From a bacterium (lineage in GTDB: Bacteria; SZUA-79; Acidulodesulfobacterales; Acidulodesulfobacteraceae): a stretch of DNA of 46,351 nucleotides. Positions 35,285-44,417 of this stretch are shown in pieces. The notes below the pieces were generated by a model. It made no database searches, had not been told where the DNA came from, and saw only the letters and a program-made list of their open reading frames with translations. Position 1 is the stretch's first letter. Every line of letters begins with the position of its first letter. The DNA is taken from positions 1-46,351 of the forward strand of contig JAKBNN010000034.1 of assembly GCA_021831025.1 (NCBI GenBank). The letters run 5' to 3'. A program made the position numbers and the translations under genes.

Positions 35285-35345
35285 CCTGCCATCTTTGCCT
35301 GTAAAGGCGGCGTGCGTCTGTAAGCGCAGGCAGAAGATATGCAGG
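35285..35345. repeat. Imperfect palindromic repeat before the lapAB-like gene
   Basis: CCTGC (35285-35289), ATCTT (35291-35295) and TGCCTG (35296-35301) pair with CAGGCA (35327-35332), AAGAT (35334-35338) and GCAGG (35341-35345). It continues into GGAATGACGG, an ending found in many dispersed bacterial repeats and echoed by GGGAATGAC at 25036-25044. It is GC-rich in AT-rich surroundings. It fills most of the 91-bp gap after rsfS. An open frame running through it to 35262 gives spurious N-terminal residues to the next gene. Confidence 0.5.
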
Positions 35346-35366
35346 AATGACGGACAAAAATTAATT

Positions 35367-36740
35367 ATGTATATCATTACATTAATAATCGCCATTCTGG
35401 TGCTGATAGCTTTCTTTGAGTATCTTTACATGCTTAATCCCGTGAAGATTCCGCTGCATTACGCCCCGGGCTCACAGCACATAATTAATGAATATCTTAT
35501 AATTTATATTTTTTCGGCATTTTTGGTTGGAATTGTTCTTGTCCTGTCTATAAATATTTTAAAGGATTTAATTTCTCAGATAAAAAATCTTTTCTTTGAA
35601 AGAAAGCAGTTTATAAAAACGGAAATAGATAATTCCGTTAACAAAGCTTACGATTTCTATATTAAAGGACAATACGACAAGGCAATAGACTTAGTAAAAA
35701 AATACTTATCCGCCTATGAAAACAGCATAAACGGTTATTTACTTCTGGCGAAAATTTACAAACATAAAGGAAAAATAAAAGATAGCGAATTTAACTTAAA
35801 TAAAGCGCTGGAAATAGAAAAAGATAATATTAATGCTCTTAATGAGGCCGGAAATCTATATAAATTAAACAAAGATTATGATAAAGCAATAGTTTATTAC
35901 AATAAGGCGTTAGAATCCTCAAACGATAATCTATATGCAATAACGCAGTTAAAAGATATTTACATAAAAAAAGGCGAATGGAAAAATGCATACAGGATGT
36001 CTAAACTCTTTCTCGCTGAATCAAAAGATAAAGAGATTAATAAAAAAGAAGAATTAGTCATGCTCGGGCTTAAATATGAATTCGGAAAGTATCTTTTAGA
36101 AACGGAAAATGATACCGTAAGATCCGCTAAAAGATTTAACCAGGTGTTAACCCAAAATAAAAATTTTGTCCCGGCGTACATATCTCTGGGAGACATTTAT
36201 ATTAAAAAAGGGAAATATCCCGAAGTATTCGATTTATGGGAAAAGGCGTTTTTAAAAACCGGTAACTTCGCTATTCTAATCAAAATCGAGGATATAGCGA
36301 TAAAAACGAATCATCCCGAAAATATTATTAAATTCTATCAAGAACTTATTTACGATAATCCTGAAAGGTGGGAATACAGGCTATTTTTGGGGAAGCTATA
36401 TATGAGATTAGAAATGGTTGACGATGCGCTTTCAAGCCTTCATGAAATCCCTGCTTCAATTTTTAAAGACAATTCCCTCAGCCTTCTTTTAGCGGAATGT
36501 TACTTTAAAAGAGGAAAATATAACGATTCCGCCGTAAATTTTAGAAAGGCTCTTAAAGGCCAATATCCGGTCAAGTTACCTTTTACCTGTTCAAATTGCG
36601 GGTTTGTCTCTTACAATTATTCTTCGATCTGCCCATCCTGCAACCTGTGGAACACATTTAACATAAAAACCTCCGGAACGCTTTATGAAAGCGGACAAAA
36701 AGATGATATTAAAAATATTTCGTCATTGATTTCGGAGTAA
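35367..36740 (+). CDS. LapA-LapB-like fusion: two TM helices, TPRs, zinc ribbon
   Basis: Probable inner-membrane protein that controls lipopolysaccharide synthesis. From the ATG at 35367 it has 457 residues. Residues 1-20 and 42-64 are membrane helices around a short NPVKIPLHYAPG-type loop, as in LapA (DUF1049). A charged helix and about eight TPR units (roughly 85-400) follow. A rubredoxin-like zinc ribbon with Cys 408, 411, 422 and 425 ends the fold, as in LapB/YciM. Escherichia coli encodes LapA and LapB as two adjacent proteins; here they appear as one. I reject the earlier ATG at 35262 because its extra 35 residues come from the palindromic repeat. Confidence 0.75.
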   Translation: MYIITLIIAILVLIAFFEYLYMLNPVKIPLHYAPGSQHIINEYLIIYIFSAFLVGIVLVLSINILKDLISQIKNLFFERKQFIKTEIDNSVNKAYDFYIKGQYDKAIDLVKKYLSAYENSINGYLLLAKIYKHKGKIKDSEFNLNKALEIEKDNINALNEAGNLYKLNKDYDKAIVYYNKALESSNDNLYAITQLKDIYIKKGEWKNAYRMSKLFLAESKDKEINKKEELVMLGLKYEFGKYLLETENDTVRSAKRFNQVLTQNKNFVPAYISLGDIYIKKGKYPEVFDLWEKAFLKTGNFAILIKIEDIAIKTNHPENIIKFYQELIYDNPERWEYRLFLGKLYMRLEMVDDALSSLHEIPASIFKDNSLSLLLAECYFKRGKYNDSAVNFRKALKGQYPVKLPFTCSNCGFVSYNYSSICPSCNLWNTFNIKTSGTLYESGQKDDIKNISSLISE

Positions 36741-36753
36741 ACAGGCCAAGCAA

Positions 36754-38298
36754 ATGAAAAAATATGACGGGTTAGCTTTGATTATTTTGGACGGTTTCGG
36801 CTTGTCGCCTTCCGTGAAAGGCAACGCTATAATAAATGCGAATTCAGAATTCATAAATTCCATCTTTAAAAATTATCCGTTTACGACTCTAATCACTCAC
36901 GGCAAAGATGTCGGTTTGCCTGAAAACACGATGGGAAACTCGGAAGTGGGGCATTCCAATATCGGCGCCGGAAGGATTACTATGCAGGATTTGACAAAAA
37001 TAGATATGCAAATTGAAAATGATACCTTAAAAAATAATAAAACATTATCTTTATTTTTAGAAAAAATCAAAAACGGAAATTCACGGGTCCATCTTATGGG
37101 TCTCTTATCCGAAAGCGGGGTCCATTCCGAATTATCCCACTTATTATACTTAATCCGTTTTTTCAGGACTAACGGGGTAAAGGAGATTTATATTCATGCA
37201 TTTTTAGACGGAAGGGATTCTCCCCCAAAAAGCGCAGAAATTTTCTTAAAAAAATTAATGGAAGAAGTTAGAAAGTTAAAACCTTTTGTTTTCTTATCTA
37301 CGATATGCGGTAGATTTTATGCTATGGACAGGGATACAAGATGGGATAGGACAAACAGGGCTTTCGATCTGCTTACGGGATTAAACGGGGAAAGGTTTGA
37401 CGACCCGGCCCAAGGCATAAAAAAGTTCTATGACGACGGAATAACGGATGAGTTTGTACACCCCGTCGTAATTAACAACAAGGAAGGGAAGAACGGTTCA
37501 ATAGGTCGGGACGACGGTGTTTTATTTTTCAACTTCAGGGCGGACAGGGCTAAACAATTAACAATGGCTCTCACATTTAAAGATTTTAATAATTTTTACA
37601 GGGATGGATTTAAACCCGTTAAAAATTTTATATCGATGACCAAATATGACGACTCGTTTAAAAACGGCTATATTATAGAACCGGAAAATTACGACAATAT
37701 TTTAGGACAGGTTATCTCTGACATAGGTTTTAATCAGTTAAGGGTAGCCGAAACCGAAAAATACGCCCATGTAACCTATTTTTTTAACTGCGGTAGAGAA
37801 GAACCCTTTAAAAACGAGGATAGATTATTGATACCGTCCCCGAGAAAATATAAAACTTACGATATGATACCGGAAATGAGCGCTTTTAAGATTAAGGATG
37901 CCTTAATAGAAAGGATTAAACTTAATAAATACAAGTTAATAGTCTGCAATTTCGCAAACTGCGATATGGTGGGTCACACAGGAAATTATAATGCCGCCGT
38001 TAAGGCGGTTAAGGCTGTAAATTCAGTCCTTAGCGAGATAGTCCCAGTAATTTTGAATCAGAATCATGCCTGTATTATAACGGCGGACCATGGAAATGCC
38101 GAAGCAATGTTGGACGAAAACGGGATGCCTATGACCAATCACACTCTTAATCCTGTACCGTTTGCTATAGTTTCTAATTATCCGAAGGAAATTCCGATAT
38201 TAAAACAGGGCAGGCTTGCCGACATAGCCCCGACAATTCTTAAATTACTGGGCTTAAATATACCGGAGGAGATGACCGGACGAGTTTTATGGGAATAG
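36754..38298 (+). CDS. gpmI: 2,3-bisphosphoglycerate-independent phosphoglycerate mutase
   Basis: Interconverts 3- and 2-phosphoglycerate in glycolysis and gluconeogenesis using two Mn ions, 514 residues. ALIILDGFGLSPSVKGNAI carries the first metal Asp. MGNSEVGHSNIGAGR (about residues 61-75) carries the catalytic Ser. HAFLDGRDSPPKSA, FFNFRADRAKQLT, and the metal site TADHGNAEAM near the C-terminus are all present. It is 13 bp after the LapA-LapB-like gene and overlaps rluD by 10 nt. Confidence 0.97.
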   Translation: MKKYDGLALIILDGFGLSPSVKGNAIINANSEFINSIFKNYPFTTLITHGKDVGLPENTMGNSEVGHSNIGAGRITMQDLTKIDMQIENDTLKNNKTLSLFLEKIKNGNSRVHLMGLLSESGVHSELSHLLYLIRFFRTNGVKEIYIHAFLDGRDSPPKSAEIFLKKLMEEVRKLKPFVFLSTICGRFYAMDRDTRWDRTNRAFDLLTGLNGERFDDPAQGIKKFYDDGITDEFVHPVVINNKEGKNGSIGRDDGVLFFNFRADRAKQLTMALTFKDFNNFYRDGFKPVKNFISMTKYDDSFKNGYIIEPENYDNILGQVISDIGFNQLRVAETEKYAHVTYFFNCGREEPFKNEDRLLIPSPRKYKTYDMIPEMSAFKIKDALIERIKLNKYKLIVCNFANCDMVGHTGNYNAAVKAVKAVNSVLSEIVPVILNQNHACIITADHGNAEAMLDENGMPMTNHTLNPVPFAIVSNYPKEIPILKQGRLADIAPTILKLLGLNIPEEMTGRVLWE

Positions 38299-39221
38299 TT
38301 TCATTTGTTTGCCCTTATGGCAATATAAGATTGGATTTATATTTAAAAACCCGATTACTTAATAATACGAGGGCATATATTCAGAAACTTATATTAAGCG
38401 GCAATGTGACGGTTAACGGGTTAATCATTAAAAAACCGGCATATAAATTAAAAGAAGGTTCGATATTAACCATAAAAGAACTGGAAATAAAAAAAACAGG
38501 GCTAGTCCCCGTAGATTATAATCTTGAAATAATTTATGAAGATGACTGCATCGCCGTAATAAATAAACCTGCGGGCATTACCGTTCATCCCGGAAAAGGA
38601 AATTATGACAACACCCTCGTTAATATTTTGATTGGAAAAATATCCAACCTCTCGGGCATCGGCGGCGTTGAAAGACCCGGAATAGTTCATAGATTGGACA
38701 AAGATACTTCGGGAATAATGTTAATTGCTAAAAACGATTTTTCCCATAACGCTCTTATTTCGAGTTTTAAAAACAGGGAAATAAAAAAAACATATCTCGC
38801 TATATGTTACGGCCTTTTTCCGCAAAAAGACGGCTGTATCGAGGGATTTATAAAAAGGGATGTAAAAAACAGGATTAGAATGCAAATAACCAAGGAAACC
38901 GGGAAATATTGCCTCACCCGATTCGAAACTATAAGGCAGATAAAGGGTACAGCAACATTGCTTAAGGTAATGCCGCATACCGGAAGAACCCATCAAATAA
39001 GGGTATCCCTTTTTGAAACAGGCCATCCGATAGTAGGGGATAAAGTCTATAAAAGGAAAGATGCATCGGACAGATATAAGAGCTTAAACTTTGTAAAAAG
39101 ACAGATGCTTCACGCATATATGCTGGAATTTTTTCATCCAAAAACCGGAGAAAAAATGGCCTTAAAGGCGGAAGTCCCGGGCGATATGCTATGGGCTTTT
39201 GATTCCGGCGATAAAATATGA
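38289..39221 (+). CDS. rluD: 23S rRNA pseudouridine synthase, RluD-like
   Basis: RluA-family enzyme of 310 residues. An N-terminal S4 RNA-binding domain covers about residues 10-72. The catalytic domain contains VINKPAGITVHPGKG and the catalytic motif HRLDKDTSGIMLIAK, with the essential Asp, around residue 137. HTGRTHQIRVSLFETGHPIVGD follows. An S4 domain plus this motif favours RluD, which modifies helix 69 of 23S rRNA, but RluC-like specificity cannot be excluded. It overlaps gpmI by 10 nt and pgeF by 4 nt, the latter being a common rluD-yfiH arrangement. Confidence 0.92.
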   Translation: MGIVSFVCPYGNIRLDLYLKTRLLNNTRAYIQKLILSGNVTVNGLIIKKPAYKLKEGSILTIKELEIKKTGLVPVDYNLEIIYEDDCIAVINKPAGITVHPGKGNYDNTLVNILIGKISNLSGIGGVERPGIVHRLDKDTSGIMLIAKNDFSHNALISSFKNREIKKTYLAICYGLFPQKDGCIEGFIKRDVKNRIRMQITKETGKYCLTRFETIRQIKGTATLLKVMPHTGRTHQIRVSLFETGHPIVGDKVYKRKDASDRYKSLNFVKRQMLHAYMLEFFHPKTGEKMALKAEVPGDMLWAFDSGDKI

Positions 39222-39964
39222 TTTACGCCATTAAAGATTTAGACTTAAATAATAGCCGCATAGTATATGGATTTATAGACAATGCGCTTGATTTTAAATT
39301 GGAAAACAGCGGTGCAAGAAAAGAACTTTTAGGATATATTCCTGCGGGTTTCAATAAAAAAGATATACATATTTATGAAGTTAAGCAGGTCCACGGCAAT
39401 AACATCGCAGTTTTAAACAAAGATTTTCGAATAAAGGATGGAGATGATTATTACGGTTTAAATTTAGCCGAGGCTGACGGAGCTTTTACTCAGAAAACCG
39501 GCATAATGCTGTGCATAAGGACTGCCGATTGCGTACCCGTTCTTTTTTATGACCGCATTAAAAAGGTTATAGGCGCCGTCCACTGCGGCTGGAAAGGGGC
39601 TTACACGGGCATAATAACAAATGCCGGAAATATATTAATAAATTATTTTCAATCAAATTTAGACGATGTAATTATTATAATAGGTCCTTCTATTTGCAAA
39701 AATTGTTACGAAGTCAAAGAAGATTTTGTGAATAAATTTATAGCTAAAAATATGCTGAATCAAAAATTTTTTAAAAGAAATACGGATAAAAACAACCTGT
39801 TTTTTGATTTGAAGGGTTTCTTAAAAAACGAACTTAATATAAACGGATTTAATAAGAAAAATATCTATGATTTAAATAAATGTAATTTTGAGGATAAAAA
39901 ATTTTATAGCTACAGGCGCAATAAAACGGACAACAGGCAGGTTTCTTTTATTATAATAAATTAA
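39218..39964 (+). CDS. pgeF: Multicopper-like PgeF/YfiH (laccase-domain) protein
   Basis: A 248-residue protein of the DUF152/YfiH family. Metal-site residues are visible in KQVHGNN, RTADCVPVLF and AVHCGWKG (the His/Cys/His triad of the family). PgeF edits peptidoglycan precursors by removing mis-added L-Ser in E. coli, while relatives act as purine nucleoside phosphorylases/deaminases; which applies here is not known. The start overlaps rluD by 4 nt. Confidence 0.9.
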   Translation: MIYAIKDLDLNNSRIVYGFIDNALDFKLENSGARKELLGYIPAGFNKKDIHIYEVKQVHGNNIAVLNKDFRIKDGDDYYGLNLAEADGAFTQKTGIMLCIRTADCVPVLFYDRIKKVIGAVHCGWKGAYTGIITNAGNILINYFQSNLDDVIIIIGPSICKNCYEVKEDFVNKFIAKNMLNQKFFKRNTDKNNLFFDLKGFLKNELNINGFNKKNIYDLNKCNFEDKKFYSYRRNKTDNRQVSFIIIN

Positions 39965-40023
39965 TAAATGGATGAAGTAATTGTAAATACATAAGAATAT
40001 AAGATTTATTTTAAGATTAAAAA

Positions 40024-40614
40024 ATGATAAAAATAGGTCTGACTGGTTCTATAGGTTCCGGAAAAACTACGGTTCTTAATTTATTGAAGGATTATGGATT
40101 CTTAACTTTGAATCTTGACTTCGAGGCCAAAAAGCTGCTTAAAAAAAATACGATAGAATATAAAAAAATTGTTGCTTTTTTTGGTAAAAACATTTTAAAT
40201 AAAGATAATGGGATTAATAAGAAAATTCTGGCAGAGGTCATTTTTTCAGACCCCTCTAAAAAAAAGGCTTTAGAAAATATAATCTATCCAACTTTAAGAA
40301 CAAATATCAATAATATACTTGAAAGAAGTAAACAATCCACAGCAATAATTGAAGGCGCGGTTATTATCGAATCAGGATATTACCGGAAGTTAGACAAAAC
40401 TATCCTCGTTACCTGTGATTTCTCAAGAAGGATTAAAAGATCATATAAAAAATTTACTTTTGATGATTTTGCAAAAAGGGATAAAAATCAATTAAATCAG
40501 GCAGAAAAAATTAAAAAATCAGATTTTATAATCAACAATAATTACGGATTTAAATTTTTAATTCCTCAAATTCAGCTATTAATAAACTTTCTAAACAACA
40601 TTTATCGTACTTGA
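40024..40614 (+). CDS. coaE: Dephospho-CoA kinase
   Basis: Last step of coenzyme A synthesis, phosphorylating the 3'-hydroxyl of dephospho-CoA. The P-loop is GSIGSGKT (residues 8-15), followed by NLDFEAKKLL, where the family usually has an Asp-x-Asp. VIFSDPSKKKALENIIYP and EGAVIIESGYYRKLD match the CoA-binding and lid regions. Length is 196 residues. The C-terminal part is unusually Lys/Asn/Ile-rich, matching the AT bias. It is 59 bp after pgeF. Confidence 0.93.
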   Translation: MIKIGLTGSIGSGKTTVLNLLKDYGFLTLNLDFEAKKLLKKNTIEYKKIVAFFGKNILNKDNGINKKILAEVIFSDPSKKKALENIIYPTLRTNINNILERSKQSTAIIEGAVIIESGYYRKLDKTILVTCDFSRRIKRSYKKFTFDDFAKRDKNQLNQAEKIKKSDFIINNNYGFKFLIPQIQLLINFLNNIYRT

Positions 40615-40685
40615 AAAATAAAACCCTCAAAGGATTAAAATTTCCCGATTCCCGGATTTAATTCAAATAAAGGGGGGATATATCT

Positions 40686-41690
40686 ATGGAAGAATACCCT
40701 ACATGTGAAGATTTAGGCTATACATTTATAAATGAACTTTTAGAATTTGCCAATCAAAGAAAACAGGCAGAGGAAATATTTCATTTCGTTAATGTCGGTT
40801 TTGAATATACATTTGGGGCAACGGCAATAATGTTTATATACAAAAAATATAATCTGGAAGAAAAAATAGAAATTTCAAGAGGAATCTCTCATGAATATGT
40901 TAAAAAGTTTAACGAAAATCCTCCGTTATCTATATTAAAAGAAATAAAATCTGCTCGGGACGGCTTATATATAGATTTCAAAAAAGAACACGAAAAGTAT
41001 TCCGAATATAGTTTTTTATTTGAGCACGATAATGTAGCCGAGTTTTACGGCTATGAATTAAAAACCGCATATACGGACTCATATTTTGTAATAATGTACT
41101 CGGTCCCGGGATTTAAGAACTGCGGAAATGAAAAAACCGGCGTATTCAATACAATCCTTTCCGTACTTGCGTACATCTTAAACTCGAACAAATGCGTTCA
41201 AACTATGAGGGATTGTTCCCAGATCGATTATGTATCGGGGCTCAACAATTTTAAATATTTCCATGAAAAACTTTTTCAAGAGATGCAAAAAATTGCCAAT
41301 GAAAAAGGAATATTATCCCTTGCTTTAATTTCAATAAATCAATTAAATAAACTAAACTCAATATTTGGCCACGGTGCGGGAGACAAAAACATAGGGCTAA
41401 TCGCGAATATTATTAAAAAACATATACGAATATTCGATATAGCCGCCAGATACGGCAATAAATTTATTATACTGTTTTCAGGTATGGATAAGAACCCTGT
41501 CAAAGATATTTTAAAAACTATTTTTTCGGAGGTTGAGGCAAACTTTAAGAATGAAAACCAGGACATATTATCATTAAATGCCGGTGTTTCGTCATTCCCG
41601 GCGGACGGCAATAATGAACGAACGGTTTTAGATTTAGCCGAAGGTCATCGCATAGATGCCAGAAGGAAGAGTAAATGGTCCATAGTATAA
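40686..41690 (+). CDS. GAF-like plus degenerate GGDEF protein
   Basis: A 334-residue cytoplasmic protein with no membrane segment. Residues 20-165 look like a GAF-type sensory fold. From about 180 it is a diguanylate-cyclase (GGDEF) domain. The DYVSGLNNFKYF and GHGAGD (228-233) blocks are preserved. The catalytic signature reads YGNKF (256-260) instead of GGDEF, and the metal-binding Asp of the first strand is Asn in SINQLN. It probably cannot make cyclic di-GMP and may act as a binding or regulatory protein. A very strong ribosome site (AAAGGGGGGA) lies upstream. It sits between coaE and rho. Confidence 0.85.
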   Translation: MEEYPTCEDLGYTFINELLEFANQRKQAEEIFHFVNVGFEYTFGATAIMFIYKKYNLEEKIEISRGISHEYVKKFNENPPLSILKEIKSARDGLYIDFKKEHEKYSEYSFLFEHDNVAEFYGYELKTAYTDSYFVIMYSVPGFKNCGNEKTGVFNTILSVLAYILNSNKCVQTMRDCSQIDYVSGLNNFKYFHEKLFQEMQKIANEKGILSLALISINQLNKLNSIFGHGAGDKNIGLIANIIKKHIRIFDIAARYGNKFIILFSGMDKNPVKDILKTIFSEVEANFKNENQDILSLNAGVSSFPADGNNERTVLDLAEGHRIDARRKSKWSIV

Positions 41691-41741
41691 TTATAATATA
41701 ATAAAAATAACCAAAATAAATTTTAAACTTAAGAGGTAGTT

Positions 41742-43007
41742 ATGAATATTAAAGAATTATCCGCAAAAAAAATTTCCGAGTTATTGCAGATAGCAAAGGA
41801 TTATAGCATAGAAGGAGCATCGGGAATGCGAAAGCAAGATTTAATATATGCCCTGCTTCAGGCAGAAACTGAAAAAAACCAGCAGGCCGAAAAAAACGGT
41901 TTGCTTTCGGGCGAAGGCGTACTTGAAATTTTGCCTGACCAGTACGGATTTTTAAGATCGCTTGAGGCAAATTATCTTCACGGACCTGACGACATTTATG
42001 TATCGCCGTCCCAGATTAGAAAATTCGGACTCAGAACCGGCGACACCATCCGCGGGGTAATCAGACCGCCTAAAGACAGCGAAAGGTTTTATGCGCTCCT
42101 TAAGGTAGAAAGCGTTAATTTTGAAGACCCTGAAGTTGCCAAAGAAAAAATACTATTTGACAACCTGACCCCCCTATATCCTGAAAACAGGATAAAACTT
42201 GAATTCGACCCAAAAAATTTATCTACAAGACTGATGGATTTACTTATTCCTATAGGAAAGGGACAAAGGGGCTTAATCGTGGCGCCCCCAAGGACCGGAA
42301 AAACCATGCTTTTAAAAGACATAGCCCACGCTATAAATACTAACCATAAAGAAATTTTTCTGATGGTTCTTTTAATCGACGAAAGACCGGAGGAAGTTAC
42401 CGATATGCAAAGGTCCGTAAATGGGGAAGTAATCAGTTCCACATTTGACGAACCGCCTCAAAGACACATTCAGATTGCCGAAATAGTTATAGAAAAGGCA
42501 AAAAGAATCGTTGAAACCGGAAAAGATGTCGTTATCCTGCTGGACTCTATTACAAGGCTTGCCAGGGCTTACAATGTAACCATTCCATCCTCGGGAAAGG
42601 TTTTATCGGGCGGGGTTGATTCAAATGCCCTCCATAAGCCAAAAAGATTTTTCGGGGCGGCAAGAAATATCGAGGAAGGAGGAAGTCTTACCATAATAGC
42701 AACTGCCTTAATAGATACGGGTTCCAGAATGGATGAGGTAATTTTTGAAGAGTTTAAAGGAACGGGAAATATGGAGGTAAATTTAGACAGAAAACTTGCG
42801 GAAAAAAGGGTATTCCCCGCCTTCGATATAAGTAAATCCGGTACAAGAAAAGAAGAACTTCTTGTTGACAAAGACCATCTTAAAAAGATTTGGGTTTTAA
42901 GAAAGGTTTTATCTAATATGGATACGGCCGAAGCAATGGAATTCTTAATCGATAAAATTAAAAATACAAAATCAAATGCCGATTTCTTAAATCTAATGAA
43001 TCAATGA
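41742..43007 (+). CDS. rho: Transcription termination factor Rho
   Basis: Hexameric RNA helicase that ends transcription, 421 residues. The N-terminal Rho domain and the OB fold (about 50-125; [31 protein letters not shown]) bind RNA. The ATPase core has Walker A APPRTGKT at about residue 183, [25 protein letters not shown] and [20 protein letters not shown]. Thr and Arg replace the Ala and Lys of the enterobacterial APPKAGKT loop, a variant found in other lineages. It is the last gene of the plus-strand run and converges on waaA with 25 bp between stops; I see no intrinsic terminator there. Confidence 0.98.
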   Translation: MNIKELSAKKISELLQIAKDYSIEGASGMRKQDLIYALLQAETEKNQQAEKNGLLSGEGVLEILPDQYGFLRSLEANYLHGPDDIYVSPSQIRKFGLRTGDTIRGVIRPPKDSERFYALLKVESVNFEDPEVAKEKILFDNLTPLYPENRIKLEFDPKNLSTRLMDLLIPIGKGQRGLIVAPPRTGKTMLLKDIAHAINTNHKEIFLMVLLIDERPEEVTDMQRSVNGEVISSTFDEPPQRHIQIAEIVIEKAKRIVETGKDVVILLDSITRLARAYNVTIPSSGKVLSGGVDSNALHKPKRFFGAARNIEEGGSLTIIATALIDTGSRMDEVIFEEFKGTGNMEVNLDRKLAEKRVFPAFDISKSGTRKEELLVDKDHLKKIWVLRKVLSNMDTAEAMEFLIDKIKNTKSNADFLNLMNQ

Positions 43008-43032
43008 GCATGTTAAGTAACGATTATCATCT

Positions 43033-44388
43033 TTATTTTTTTAATAATCCGACTATATATTCCAAATTTTTTAATGATGACCCTTTATTTTGCGATATAA
43101 GATTTAAACCGCTTTTCCTTGCATCTTTTATTGCTTTCTCATCGTATAAATAATATAATAACGCATTATATAATTCTTCGGGAGACGCTATCTTTTTGCC
43201 TGCCCTGATTTCAATAATTTTATCTGCGATTTCCGCGAAATTTTCCACATATTTACCGAAAATTACAGGCTTTCCAAAAAATAACGGCTCTAATAAATTA
43301 TGTCCTCCGGCATGCACCATGCTTCCTCCTACGAAAGCGACATCGCATAAGCTATATGTTAATATCAATTCTCCAATTATATCCACTAAAATAACAACCT
43401 TTAGACCGGCGGGACCAGTCCTTTTAAAGTCATTGTTAAGCGGAGGGGCAAGTTTATAATTTGACGAATAAATAGAGGAAAGCCTGTAATATTGCAAATT
43501 GTAGCCGCTTATAAGGCTGTCAACATATTCAAATCTTTCGGGGTGTCTTGGCGCTATAAAAAGGAAAAAATTTTCATCTTTTTTATCTAATTTTACAAAG
43601 GCGTCTAAAATCAGCCTCTCTTCTTCTTTATGAGTGCTGCCTGCAACTATTACCCTGCTGTCTTTAAATATATTTTTTAAATTTTCCATTTTTTTAGAAA
43701 TTTCTTCCGTAAAATTTGCAAGGTTTGAATCAAATTTCATATTTCCGGTTATGTGGATATTTTCCTTTTTTACGCCAAGTTTGAAAAATTTATCGTAATA
43801 CCCTCCGGATGTGCAGAGAACTAAGCTGATGCTTTCAAAAACATATTTAAAAAAAAAATCAAGGGCTAAATAATGTTTATATGATTTATTGGATAACCTG
43901 GCGTTTATAATGGAAACCGGAATTTTTCTTTTTTTTAACATATTAAATAAATTCGGCCATATTTCGGTTTCAACGGATATAAATAATGCAGGCTTTATCA
44001 TACCAAGAACAGATTTAATGGAAAAATAAAAGTCGTAAGGAAAGTAAAAAATATAAATATTATTTCCGGCTTTTTCGTAATATGTTTTTGCATAATCATA
44101 ACCGGTTTTGGTGACCACGGAAAGATAAACTGGTTTTTGAATTTCTTTTATCAGCATATAGGTAAAATTTGCGGATGCTTTAACCTCGCCCAAAGATACG
44201 GCATGCACCCAAACTCCGTTTTCAAAATTCAATTCCCTTATGCCTTTGTCTATGAATGGAAAAAGTTTATTTAAAAAACCCGTCCCTCTTTTATCCCTTA
44301 TAAAATAAAGAAATAGCATCCATATAAAGAAAAACGGCAGGATTATTATTAATAAAAGATTATATAAAATAAATAAGGGTATTTTCAT
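43033..44388 (-). CDS. waaA: 3-deoxy-D-manno-octulosonic acid transferase
   Basis: Adds Kdo from CMP-Kdo to lipid IVA at the inner face of the inner membrane. It has 451 residues, a little above the usual 420-430. One N-terminal hydrophobic anchor (about residues 5-30) is followed by GVWVHAVSLGEVKASANFT with the catalytic Glu. TGNMKFD, FIAPRHPERFEYV and GGSMVHAGGHNLLEPLFFGKPVIFG mark the GT30 donor domain. The next genes on the strand are msbA and a probable lpxB, so this is a lipid A assembly cluster. Confidence 0.94.
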   Translation of the reverse strand: MKIPLFILYNLLLIIILPFFFIWMLFLYFIRDKRGTGFLNKLFPFIDKGIRELNFENGVWVHAVSLGEVKASANFTYMLIKEIQKPVYLSVVTKTGYDYAKTYYEKAGNNIYIFYFPYDFYFSIKSVLGMIKPALFISVETEIWPNLFNMLKKRKIPVSIINARLSNKSYKHYLALDFFFKYVFESISLVLCTSGGYYDKFFKLGVKKENIHITGNMKFDSNLANFTEEISKKMENLKNIFKDSRVIVAGSTHKEEERLILDAFVKLDKKDENFFLFIAPRHPERFEYVDSLISGYNLQYYRLSSIYSSNYKLAPPLNNDFKRTGPAGLKVVILVDIIGELILTYSLCDVAFVGGSMVHAGGHNLLEPLFFGKPVIFGKYVENFAEIADKIIEIRAGKKIASPEELYNALLYYLYDEKAIKDARKSGLNLISQNKGSSLKNLEYIVGLLKK

Positions 44389-44417
44389 AATAAAAAACTT
44401 ATTAGAACACTTGCAGG

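Noticed and set aside
35262..35366. Upstream extension of the LapA-LapB-like gene
   Set aside because: The added 35 residues are translated from a palindromic repeat, and the hydrophobic N-terminus begins at the ATG at 35367.
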